Part shown: piece by piece, positions 44,374-51,910 of the stretch | How positions within the stretch are numbered: position 1 is the first letter of the stretch | Layout of the letters: each line of letters begins with the position of its first letter | Source of the DNA: Rhodospirillales bacterium | Lineage (GTDB): Bacteria > Pseudomonadota > Alphaproteobacteria > TMED109 | Direction: 5' to 3' | NCBI GenBank assembly: GCA_009839325.1 | Contig: VXPW01000022.1 | Location: 108,618-165,908 of the forward strand | Length of the DNA: 57,291 nucleotides | The notes under the pieces: model-generated | Databases searched by the model: none | What the model saw: the letters and a program-made list of their open reading frames with translations, nothing else | Told to the model about the DNA's origin: nothing | Position numbers and translations under genes: made by a program

Positions 44374-45987
44374 ATGCGCACCATCGTCCAGGCTCTGTGG
44401 GCAGCAGGCCTCTCGTCCATCATGGTCTGCATCGCGCTTCAGGCGCACGCCCAGGATTCGGCACCCACGGCAGAGGAACTCGCTGCCGAGATCCAGGCCA
44501 TCAAACAGGAATACGAGGCCCGCATCCAGGCCCTGGAAGGGCAGCTCGAGGCCATGACGACTACCCCGGCCCAGCCCGCACAGCCAGCGGTCTCCCCGAT
44601 GGGGCGCAAGGCATTCACCACGGACAATGTCTTCAATCCCGCGATCGGCATGGTCCTGGATCCCCGGTACTCGACCCAATCTGAGGCCTTCGCGCCTGCC
44701 GGATTCCAGGTGGGACACGGGGCCGAACGTCCTGTCGAAGGTTTCTCGCTGGGCCACCCCGAATTTACGCTTACCGGGAATGTGGACGACAAGTTCTTCG
44801 GGGCCGCGACGATCGCGTTGGAAGTCCCTCCGGGCGAGTCGGTCGAACTGGAGGTGGAGGAGTTCTACATCCAGACGTTGCCGGGCGCCGGTCTGCCGGA
44901 CGGGGCACGGATCAAGGCCGGGCGGGCGCTGTGGACCTTCGGGTACCTCAACGAGATCCATTTGCACGCCGACGATTTCTCCGACCGTCCCATCCCCTAC
45001 CGGGCCTTCCTTGACCACTCGTTCAACGACGACGGCCTTGAGCTCTCCTACGTCCTGCCGACCGACATCTACGCCGAGGTCGGCGGCGGGTTGTTCCGCG
45101 GCGACGACGTTCCCTTCGCAGGTTCGGCGAACGGCCGCAATGCCTGGTCTGTCTTTGGGCGGATGGGCGGTGACTTCGGCCGCAACGGTGCGTGGCGCAT
45201 CGGCGCCTACATGATGGCAGGCGAAGCTCACAACCGCGCCGGCGGCCACGACCACGCGCATGGCGGGGAGGAAGACGAGCACGGCCACGAAGGCGAACAC
45301 GCGCACGAAGACGAGCACGGCCACGAAGACGAACACGCGCACGAAGACGAACACGCGGACGAAGACCACAATGGCGAAATGCATGACGATGATCACGACG
45401 ACCACGCTGAAGACGAAGGTCTCGCGGCATGGGCAAATATCGACGCGTTCACCGACGGCGAGTTCTCGGGCGACGCAACCATGTATGCCGTCGACGCCCG
45501 TGTGACCTGGGCGCCCACGGGCAATCCCCGCGAACAGGAGGTGATCCTTCAGGGCGAGGTGTTCTGGCGGGTAGAGGACGGCTACTACAGCCTTCCTGGC
45601 GAGTACGACACCCCGACATTCACCGATTCGACCGCCATGGGGTTCTATGTGCAGGGCATCTACAAACTCAATCGCAACTTCAGGATTGGTGCCCGCTACG
45701 CGCGGCTGACCCCGCCGGACATCCCTGAGTGCGTGCTGCACGACGGCCATTGCGATGCTGTCACTCCTGCACTCGACGACTCCGTTGGCTACGCGGTCAT
45801 GGCGGACTGGACCAACAGCGAGTTCAGCCGCATTCGGCTGCAGTACAACCGCGAGGAAGTCCAGAATTTCGTCCATGGCAGGTTGGACGCACACGGCGAA
45901 GATGCCCCAGTATTCGTCGAGCAGGATGACCAGATCCTGCTGCAGTACATCATGAGCCTCGGCGCCCACGCGGCCCACACGTTCTGA
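44374..45987 (+). CDS. Zinc-locus outer-membrane barrel protein with His-rich loop
   Basis: A 537-residue exported protein. Signal peptide about 1-26 (ALQAHAQ), a short coiled coil (AEEIQAIKQEYEARIQALEGQLEAM-like, about residues 31-60), then alternating beta-strand sequence to the C-terminus, ending in Phe as outer-membrane barrels do. A loop at about 290-349 has some sixteen His mixed with Asp/Glu and built from 6-residue repeats, suited to capturing zinc. It is not a TonB receptor: no plug domain or TonB box is seen. ATG 44374 follows aggaaaagg; ATG 44323 is in frame. ZnuA-like gene follows after 11 bases. Zinc passage is inferred from context. Confidence 0.8.
   Translation: MRTIVQALWAAGLSSIMVCIALQAHAQDSAPTAEELAAEIQAIKQEYEARIQALEGQLEAMTTTPAQPAQPAVSPMGRKAFTTDNVFNPAIGMVLDPRYSTQSEAFAPAGFQVGHGAERPVEGFSLGHPEFTLTGNVDDKFFGAATIALEVPPGESVELEVEEFYIQTLPGAGLPDGARIKAGRALWTFGYLNEIHLHADDFSDRPIPYRAFLDHSFNDDGLELSYVLPTDIYAEVGGGLFRGDDVPFAGSANGRNAWSVFGRMGGDFGRNGAWRIGAYMMAGEAHNRAGGHDHAHGGEEDEHGHEGEHAHEDEHGHEDEHAHEDEHADEDHNGEMHDDDHDDHAEDEGLAAWANIDAFTDGEFSGDATMYAVDARVTWAPTGNPREQEVILQGEVFWRVEDGYYSLPGEYDTPTFTDSTAMGFYVQGIYKLNRNFRIGARYARLTPPDIPECVLHDGHCDAVTPALDDSVGYAVMADWTNSEFSRIRLQYNREEVQNFVHGRLDAHGEDAPVFVEQDDQILLQYIMSLGAHAAHTF
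45268..45369 (+). repeat. 18-bp tandem repeats coding HEDEHA units
   Basis: Four clear 18-bp units at 45286-45303, 45304-45321, 45322-45339 and 45340-45357, with a degenerate unit before (45268-45285) and a partial one after. They encode variants of HEDEHA/G. Units three and four are identical at the DNA level, so recent expansion is likely and copy number may vary. Confidence 0.9.
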
Positions 45988-45998
45988 CGGAGGGCGCG

Positions 45999-46919
45999 AT
46001 GTATCGTTTCCTGACACTCGCCCTGGCGGCGGGCTGCCTGGCGGCAGCGGCAGCCCTGTCCGCGCTCCCGGCCTCGGCGGAGGTGCGGGTATTCGCCTGC
46101 GAACCCGAGTGGGCTTCCCTTGCCCAGGAAGTGGGCGGCAGTGACGTCACGGCGTACTCGGCGACGCACGGCGGGCAGGATCCCCATCACATCCGCGCCC
46201 GGCCGAGCCTGATCGCCCAGATCCGCCGGGCGGACCTCCTGTTCTGTTCCGGGGCCGAGCTTGAGGTCGGTTGGCTCCCGGTCCTGATGCAACGCGGGGC
46301 ACGGCTCGGCATCCAGCCGGGACAGCCAGGCCACCTGATGGCGGCCGAACACGTGGAGGTCCTGGAACGTCCCGCGGTCATCGACCGCAGCTTGGGCGAC
46401 GTCCACGCAAGCGGCAATCCGCATGTCCACGCTGACCCCCACAACATCAGAGTGCTTGCCAGCGAGGTCGCCGCACGCCTGGGCGCAATCGATCCGGATC
46501 GCGCCGATGCCTACCAGTCCCGGCTGGCGGACTTCCATGCGCGCTGGGACAGCGCAATGGCGCAGTGGGAGCCCCGTGCGGCAGCGCTCCGTGGCACCCC
46601 GCTGATCGTTCAGCACGCCTTCTGGGCCTATCTCTTCAACTGGCTGGGCCTGGAAAAGGTCACCTCCATGGAGCGCGTGCCCGGCATTCCGCCGTCCGCT
46701 CCGTACCTTCAGGAAGTGCTCGAACATTCCCGTTCGACGGAAGTCAAGGCCATCGTTCGGGCCAACTACGAGCCCACCGACGCCGCGGAATGGCTGTCGG
46801 AGCGAAGTGGCCTCCCGCTCGTGGAACTGCCCTCCACGGTGGGTTCCTTCCCCGAGGTCACGGACCTCTTTTCGTACTTCTCCGAGATCCTGACCCGGCT
46901 GGAGGCCATTCCCGACTAG
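45999..46919 (+). CDS. Zinc ABC transporter binding protein, ZnuA-like (copy 1)
   Basis: A 306-residue periplasmic cluster A-I metal-binding protein. Signal peptide about 1-27 (LPASAEV). Likely metal histidines: in ATHGGQDPHHIRARPS (H57, H63/H64), GNPHVHADPHN near residue 142, and QHAFWAYLFNWLG near residue 207. The His/Asp-rich loop of classical ZnuA is absent; that function seems to be carried by the outer-membrane protein. It starts 11 bases after the barrel gene. Copy 2 lies at 47714. Confidence 0.88.
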   Translation: MYRFLTLALAAGCLAAAAALSALPASAEVRVFACEPEWASLAQEVGGSDVTAYSATHGGQDPHHIRARPSLIAQIRRADLLFCSGAELEVGWLPVLMQRGARLGIQPGQPGHLMAAEHVEVLERPAVIDRSLGDVHASGNPHVHADPHNIRVLASEVAARLGAIDPDRADAYQSRLADFHARWDSAMAQWEPRAAALRGTPLIVQHAFWAYLFNWLGLEKVTSMERVPGIPPSAPYLQEVLEHSRSTEVKAIVRANYEPTDAAEWLSERSGLPLVELPSTVGSFPEVTDLFSYFSEILTRLEAIPD

Positions 46920-46920
46920 T

Positions 46921-47700
46921 CTGCTTCGGTACCGGGGCTTCGGCGACAAACCCGATAGCGACACCAGACTCGAGTTTGCGTCCGCGTTTCCGATCGATCC
47001 GTGCGCGGAAGCCGGAGTGGGGCTTTTCCGGGACGACGTTCCCTTCCCCACTTCCGGCAACGTTGTTGGCGCGTTCTCGGCAACGTCGGCCTTGCGGGTG
47101 AATTCAGCCGCAACCCGTCGGTTCCGATCAGTGCGTATGGATCGAGCGGATCACTGCCGGGCGCAGGAGTGGCGACGACCACGGGATGACCATGCCGATG
47201 ACGACGAGCATGAGCATCATGATCGGCTCGCAGAAGGCCCATTTTCCGCAGACACGCCCTCCCACGACTTTAATGTCCACGGCGCATTTGCGCCCACCGG
47301 CATTCTCCGCAAACAGGAGCTCACCCTGCCGGGTGACGTTTTCTGACGAATCGGAAACGACTACTGCGCAGTCGAAGAAGAACTGGACATACACGAAGTC
47401 GAGGGCGCAGGGGCCGGCTGACACGTTGCCACACACCTACGCGTTCGACCACGCTCGGCGGATTGGTGCCCGTCGCACACGCCTTAGTCCGGTCAGTTCG
47501 GCCGCCGACGCGATGCGCGACGAGTACAAGGTCGAACACTATCCTTCCACCATCACGCCGACGGCCGAGCGGGCCAACAGTGGCTTCGGACGGACGCCGT
47601 TGAAGCTCGGCCGGGGATCCCTGACCCACGTTGAGACTGACGCCCAAGTGTACCTGCAGCCCATCATGAGTTTGGGAACGTATGCGGCCACGCGTAACAA
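46921..47700 (+). pseudogene. Decayed second copy of the zinc-locus outer-membrane protein
   Basis: Translation right after the copy 1 stop resumes similarity to the barrel protein from its YRAF segment onward. Frame 1: YRGFGDKPDSDTRLEF and GLFRDDVPF (intact copy: GLFRGDDVPF). Frame 3: GEFSRNPSVPISAY (intact: GDFGRNGAWRIGAY). Frame 1 again: a His-rich remnant, FAPTGILRKQELTLPGDVF, then TGA at 47344 exactly where the intact copy has Trp (GEVFWRV). Frame 2: RIGARRTRLSP (intact: RIGARYARLTP) and VYLQPIMSLGTYAA (intact: LLQYIMSLGAHAA). The first ~210 codons are missing and there are several frameshifts, so it cannot make the protein. It ends 13 bases before znuA copy 2, like the intact gene before copy 1. 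Confidence 0.85.
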
Positions 47701-47713
47701 TTGGGGCCGAGCA

Positions 47714-48643
47714 ATGTTGCTGAAACCACTTGCGTGGGCGATCTGGGGCGCCCCGTTGGCCGTGCTGGTGATGGTCGAACCATCCCCGGCCGTCGCCGAG
47801 GTGCGGATTTTTGCCTGCGAACCCGAGTGGGCGGCCCTGGCCTCGGAAATCGGGGGCGATGCGGTCAGCGTCTACGCGGGAACGCATGGCCGTCAAGACC
47901 CACACTACATCCGGATGCGCCCCAGTCTCATCGAACACGTGCGCCGGGCGGATGTGCTGTTCTGCACCGGGGCAGGCCTGGAGGACGGTTGGCTCCCGGT
48001 TCTCCTGCAGCTTGGCGCGAGTGCGTCCCTCCAGCATGGTCAGCCCGGACACCTGATCGCCAGCGAGCATGTCCGATTGCTGGATCCTCCGAGCGTCGTC
48101 GACCGCAGACCCAGGCACGTGCACGCGGAGGGGAATCCGCACGTGCAACTCCTGCCGGAGAACATTGGCTACATGGCCTCGGAGCTGGCCCGCCGGCTGG
48201 TCGTGATCGATCCGGAGAACACCGAGACCTATCGCCAGCAGCTGTCGGCATTCCAGGAGCGTTGGCGGGGCGCCTCGGCAGGATGGATGGAACGGTCGTC
48301 GCGCCTGGCGGGCATGCCCGTTGTCGCGTACCACGAATCGTGGGCCTACCTGTACGAGTGGACCGGTATCAGGCAGGCCGCAGCGATCGAACGCCTCCCC
48401 GGTGTCCCGCCGACCGTCAGCCATCTGCAAGAGGTCCTGGAACTGGCCCGGAGTGCCGGAGCCCGGGCTATTCTCCGCGCCCCGTATGAACCGACCAAGG
48501 GGATGGAGTGGCTTTCCGACAGGGCTGGAATCCCGATTGTCGAGCTACCTTTCACCGTCGGCGGCTTGGAGGGGGTCGATAACCTGTTTGACCTTTTTGA
48601 CGTCACGCTCGCGCTGTTGGAAGAAGTACATGATCAATACTGA
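47714..48643 (+). CDS. Zinc ABC transporter binding protein, ZnuA-like (copy 2)
   Basis: A 309-residue paralogue of copy 1, similar along its whole length (FACEPEWA, THGRQDPHYIRMRPSLIEHVRRAD, GWLPVL, GQPGHLIASEHV, GNPHVQLLPENI, YHESWAYLYEW). Signal peptide about 1-33 (PAVAEV). Copy 2 has Tyr for His in DPHY and Gln for His in PHVQ, so its metal site may differ. The frame runs open to 47186, but that part is the pseudogene read in one frame; ATG 47714 gives the signal peptide. It overlaps the permease start by 14 bases. Confidence 0.87.
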   Translation: MLLKPLAWAIWGAPLAVLVMVEPSPAVAEVRIFACEPEWAALASEIGGDAVSVYAGTHGRQDPHYIRMRPSLIEHVRRADVLFCTGAGLEDGWLPVLLQLGASASLQHGQPGHLIASEHVRLLDPPSVVDRRPRHVHAEGNPHVQLLPENIGYMASELARRLVVIDPENTETYRQQLSAFQERWRGASAGWMERSSRLAGMPVVAYHESWAYLYEWTGIRQAAAIERLPGVPPTVSHLQEVLELARSAGARAILRAPYEPTKGMEWLSDRAGIPIVELPFTVGGLEGVDNLFDLFDVTLALLEEVHDQY

Positions 48644-49418
48644 GATTCTTGAGATCATCATGCCGGCGTTCGTGACCGGTCTCCTGTGTACGGCGCTGCA
48701 CGTGCCGCTTGGCATTGAGGTCCTGAAGCGGGGAATCGTCTTTATCGATCTTGCCACCGCACAGGTGGCCGGCGTCGCGATCGTCGCGCTGAACGTCTGG
48801 GTAATGGAGCCGTCGTGGGCCGGAATCCAGGTCGCGGCATTCGGATCGGCGGCGACGTTTGCGTTTTTTTTCCGGTGGGTGGAAAAGATCATGCCCGCCG
48901 AGCAGGAGGCGGTCATCGGCAGCTGCTTCATCGTTGCGGCGTCGGTGACACTGCTGCTGCTCGCCAACAGCCCGCATGGAGGGGAAGAGCTCGAGCACGT
49001 GCTCTCAGGCCAGATCCTGTTCACGTCATGGTCAGATTTGGCCGCATTCCTGCCGGTGTATCTGCTGGTCGCGGGACTGTGGCTCGGGTACCCGAATCTC
49101 CGGAGCGGACAAGGGTTCTTTCTTCTGTTTGCACTTGCGATCACCGCATCCGTTCAATTGTTGGGCGTGTACGTCGTCTTCGCAAGCTTGATTCTGCCGG
49201 CGCTGGCCGGGCGACGGGCGGATGGTTCGTACAATTTGTTGCGTGCCTTGTTGAGCGGCGGCGTGGCGGTCATTGCAGGAATCCTGGCATCGGCTGCCGC
49301 CGATCTTCCAGCCGGGCCGTTCCTCGTACTCTGTTTTGCCGTGGCCGCCATCGTGGTCCGCGTCGTGTCCTACTGGACGTCCCGCTCGACTTCACAGCCA
49401 GATCCACGCCAAGCGTGA
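48630..49418 (+). CDS. Zinc ABC transporter permease, ZnuB-like (ABC-3 family)
   Basis: A 262-residue inner-membrane protein with about eight hydrophobic segments. LCTALHVPLGIEVLKRGIVFIDLATAQVAGVAI and SVQLLGVYVVFASLILPALAG match ABC-3 metal permeases. ATG 48630 overlaps the copy 2 gene by 14 bases. An ATPase (ZnuC) normally accompanies this protein, but no ATP-binding gene is in the locus. It must use an ATPase from elsewhere or be a different kind of transporter. Confidence 0.88.
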   Translation: MINTEILEIIMPAFVTGLLCTALHVPLGIEVLKRGIVFIDLATAQVAGVAIVALNVWVMEPSWAGIQVAAFGSAATFAFFFRWVEKIMPAEQEAVIGSCFIVAASVTLLLLANSPHGGEELEHVLSGQILFTSWSDLAAFLPVYLLVAGLWLGYPNLRSGQGFFLLFALAITASVQLLGVYVVFASLILPALAGRRADGSYNLLRALLSGGVAVIAGILASAAADLPAGPFLVLCFAVAAIVVRVVSYWTSRSTSQPDPRQA

Positions 49419-49425
49419 CGCGGAA

Positions 49426-49599
49426 GTGGCCTGGCGAATCCTTCGGCTGCGAATGGCGGCGGGACACGGACGACTGCTCCCCACAGGGTCTTGGCTGCCG
49501 CTGAACATCCGGGCAGCCGGCGAGCGGGCCTTGCGGGCACAGACACTACGAGAAGAGCTGGACCAGGACCGGCTTCTGTATCGGACATCCAGTTCTTGA
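49426..49599 (+). CDS. Possible small peptide after the permease
   Basis: A 57-residue frame from GTG 49426 with a helical, charged C-terminus (ERALRAQTLREELDQDRLL). It is not recognised, its start is weak, and it may be chance. Reported only because it fills the gap between the permease and the SOS promoter. Confidence 0.2.
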   Translation: MAWRILRLRMAAGHGRLLPTGSWLPLNIRAAGERALRAQTLREELDQDRLLYRTSSS

Positions 49600-49627
49600 C
49601 ATACCGTTAAGAGAACATATAAAGAAC
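49596..49627 (+). promoter_or_regulatory. SOS promoter with alphaproteobacterial LexA box for imuA-imuB-dnaE2
   Basis: TTGACA (49596-49601) and TATAAA (49618-49623) with a 16-base spacer form a strong sigma-70 promoter. GAACATATAAAGAAC (49613-49627) is GAAC-N7-GAAC, the LexA box of alphaproteobacteria (GTTC-N7-GTTC on the other strand). It covers the -10 element, so LexA binding would block RNA polymerase. Confidence 0.88.
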
Positions 49628-49640
49628 ATTCTGGTCTCAA

Positions 49641-50465
49641 ATGAACGAAGCGGGCGGACACGGCGTGGATAACAGCTCCCGTTTCGTCGCACTGGCAACC
49701 TTACGGCAACGAATTACGGCGCTGGAAGGACCGCCGAAGAAGCACACATCTGTCGAGCCGGATTCCGCCTGGCTTCCGGGAATCAAGACGCTGGATGACG
49801 CACTCCCCCCTAACGGGCTGACGCTGGGCGCCTTGCACGAAGCATCCGGTGCCACCGGCACCGATGGAGCGTCGGCTGCAGCCTTCCTCGTTGCCCTCCT
49901 GCATCGACTGTCGCACCGGGCCGGACGCGACACCATCCTGGTCTGTGAAAGCGATGCAAGTCGATCCGGCCGTCTACATGGCTGGGGGTGGCGCGACCTC
50001 GGGGGGGATCCGGACGCACTGCTGATTGTCCGAACCCGGCATGACAAGGAGGTCCTATGGGCCATGGAGGAAGGATTGCGCTCCGGCGCCCTGGCAGCAG
50101 TTTTCGCCGAAATCAGGAGCATTGGTTTCACCATGACCCGACGGCTGTCGCTGGCCGCTCAGGAAAGCATGACGCCCGCCTTGCTGCTACGCGACGATGG
50201 ACTCGCTCCAACCAGTGCAGCGGCCACGCGATGGCTGGTCAGGACTCTCCCCTCCGCTCACGACTCGCTCGACATCCGCGCTCCAGGAGCGCCCCGGTGG
50301 CGCCTCGGACTCATCCGCTGCCGGGGCGGTCGCCCAGCCCGATGCAATGTGGAGTGGCGCCATGAAGCGGGTGCTTTCCGTGTGGCTGCCGCGATGGGCC
50401 ATCGACCGGCGACGGCTACCCACCAGCGGAACACAGTCCACCCCGCAGTCCTTCGAGCGAGTTAA
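49641..50465 (+). CDS. imuA: Mutasome accessory protein ImuA
   Basis: A 274-residue RecA-like protein of the ImuA (SulA-related) family, needed with ImuB and DnaE2 for damage-induced mutagenesis. N-terminal helix ATLRQRITALEG, a degenerate P-loop region (GALHEASGATGTDGASAAAFLVALLHRL), DTILVCESDASRSGRLHGWG and a C-terminal domain (PRWRLGLIRCRGGRPARCNVEWRHEAGAFRV). It starts 14 bases after the LexA box. The end overlaps imuB by 104 bases in a different frame, more than usual. Confidence 0.88.
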   Translation: MNEAGGHGVDNSSRFVALATLRQRITALEGPPKKHTSVEPDSAWLPGIKTLDDALPPNGLTLGALHEASGATGTDGASAAAFLVALLHRLSHRAGRDTILVCESDASRSGRLHGWGWRDLGGDPDALLIVRTRHDKEVLWAMEEGLRSGALAAVFAEIRSIGFTMTRRLSLAAQESMTPALLLRDDGLAPTSAAATRWLVRTLPSAHDSLDIRAPGAPRWRLGLIRCRGGRPARCNVEWRHEAGAFRVAAAMGHRPATATHQRNTVHPAVLRAS

Positions 50466-51903
50466 CTTCCCTCCACTGGTACTGGCGGCCCCCGGTCGAC
50501 GCGGAATGGTGCTGACGGCCGTCGATGAGCGGGCCGAACACACCGGTCTGATGCCGGGCATGCGTCTGGTGGATGCCCGTGCCCTGGTGGCCGGGATCAC
50601 CGTCGAAAAGGCGGATCCCGTCGCTGACCAGCAAGCCCTCGTGCAGTTGGGACTGTGGTGCGGCCGTTTCACGCCCCGCGTCGCATGCGACGGCGCCGAC
50701 GGTCTCTTGCTCGATGTCACGGGTTGCTCCCATCTGTTCGGTGGCGAGCAGGCAATGATGCAGACGGTTTCAAAACGGCTGACGAGGCTCGGGCTGGAGA
50801 CGCGCCTGGGGCTCGCCGATACCCCCGGCGCCGCCAGAGCCTTGGCTCGCTTTGCCCCTGAGCACCAACGCATCGTCAAACCCGGCAAGGTCCGGGCAGC
50901 CTTGAAGACCCTGCCCGTTGAGGCCCTCGGAGTGACGCGCAGCGACACCCTGACCCTGCGTCACCTGGGGCTAAGCACCATCGGCGCGATCACTCGATTG
51001 CCACGCGCAGCCCTGGAGCGCAGATTCCCACCCTGCAGCGCCGAAAACGGGCTGCTTCAGCGCCTCGACCAGGTGCTCGGCAACCGGAACGAACATCTCT
51101 CCCTCCTGGCCCCGCCACCGGTTTATCGGTGGCGTCTGGACTTCGCGGAACCGGTCATGCACCGAGAGGGATTGGAAACGGCGCTGGCCAACATGATGGC
51201 CCGGCTCACGGTTGCGCTGAAACGCGGCCAGCATGGCGCAAGACGGCTTGCGCTCTGGTGTTTCGGAATCGACGGAAGCATGGCCGAACGCACCGTGGCG
51301 GCCTCCCGGCCGACGCGGGACACGGATCATCTCCAGCGCCTGTTCGCAGGCGAACTCGAAACCGTGGATCCCGGGTTCGGGATCGATGCCATCGCGCTTC
51401 ACGCAACCTTGGTCGAACCGCTGGAAGCCAGGCAGCCTTTGCTCGACGGCAGCCAGCAGGACAACCTTGACCCGCTGATCGACCGGCTCGTGGCGCGCCT
51501 GGGAGCCGGTGCCGTCCTCCGGCCGGTTTTCACTGAACGCCGTTTCCCGGAACAAGCCGAGCGTTTTGCCGGACCCGGAGAAGCCGGGACATCCCCATTG
51601 CCGTACCCGGACCTCCCCCCGCGCCCGTTCCGTCTGTTTGAATGGCCGGAGCCCCTGCAGGTCATAGCCTTGGTTCCGGACGGCCCGCCGCGCTTGTTCA
51701 TCTGGCGGCGGGTGCGCCGTCGCATCACCCGAGCCGCGGGCCCTGAACGCATCGCGCCGGAATGGTGGACACCGGACACCGACCAGGCGACACGCGACTA
51801 CTGGCGTGTCGAAGACACGGACGGGCATCGCTACTGGCTCTATCGCACCGGCCTCCGCGGCAACGGTGCCCCCCGCTGGTTTCTCCACGGCCTGTACGGC
51901 TGA
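50362..51903 (+). CDS. imuB: Y-family polymerase-like mutasome protein ImuB
   Basis: A 513-residue member of the ImuB group, which has a Y-family polymerase fold but lacks the catalytic acidic residues and acts as a hub joining ImuA, DnaE2 and the beta clamp. N-terminus KRVLSVWLPRWAIDRRR, then LLLDVTGCSHLFGGEQAM, LGLADTPGAARALARFAP, and a long C-terminal tail. ATG 50362 has ggag 8 bases upstream; ATG 50347 is possible. The gene starts inside imuA. Confidence 0.92.
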   Translation: MKRVLSVWLPRWAIDRRRLPTSGTQSTPQSFERVNFPPLVLAAPGRRGMVLTAVDERAEHTGLMPGMRLVDARALVAGITVEKADPVADQQALVQLGLWCGRFTPRVACDGADGLLLDVTGCSHLFGGEQAMMQTVSKRLTRLGLETRLGLADTPGAARALARFAPEHQRIVKPGKVRAALKTLPVEALGVTRSDTLTLRHLGLSTIGAITRLPRAALERRFPPCSAENGLLQRLDQVLGNRNEHLSLLAPPPVYRWRLDFAEPVMHREGLETALANMMARLTVALKRGQHGARRLALWCFGIDGSMAERTVAASRPTRDTDHLQRLFAGELETVDPGFGIDAIALHATLVEPLEARQPLLDGSQQDNLDPLIDRLVARLGAGAVLRPVFTERRFPEQAERFAGPGEAGTSPLPYPDLPPRPFRLFEWPEPLQVIALVPDGPPRLFIWRRVRRRITRAAGPERIAPEWWTPDTDQATRDYWRVEDTDGHRYWLYRTGLRGNGAPRWFLHGLYG

Positions 51904-51910
51904 GGCGCCC

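Noticed and set aside
44239-46017. 592-codon minus-strand frame opposite the outer-membrane protein
   Set aside because: It is the mirror of the His/Asp/Glu-coding strand, rich in Val and Arg with no signal or family motif; the plus-strand gene is well supported.
47186-47713. N-terminal extension of ZnuA copy 2 in the same frame
   Set aside because: It is part of the decayed outer-membrane gene; the signal peptide at 47714 marks the true start.
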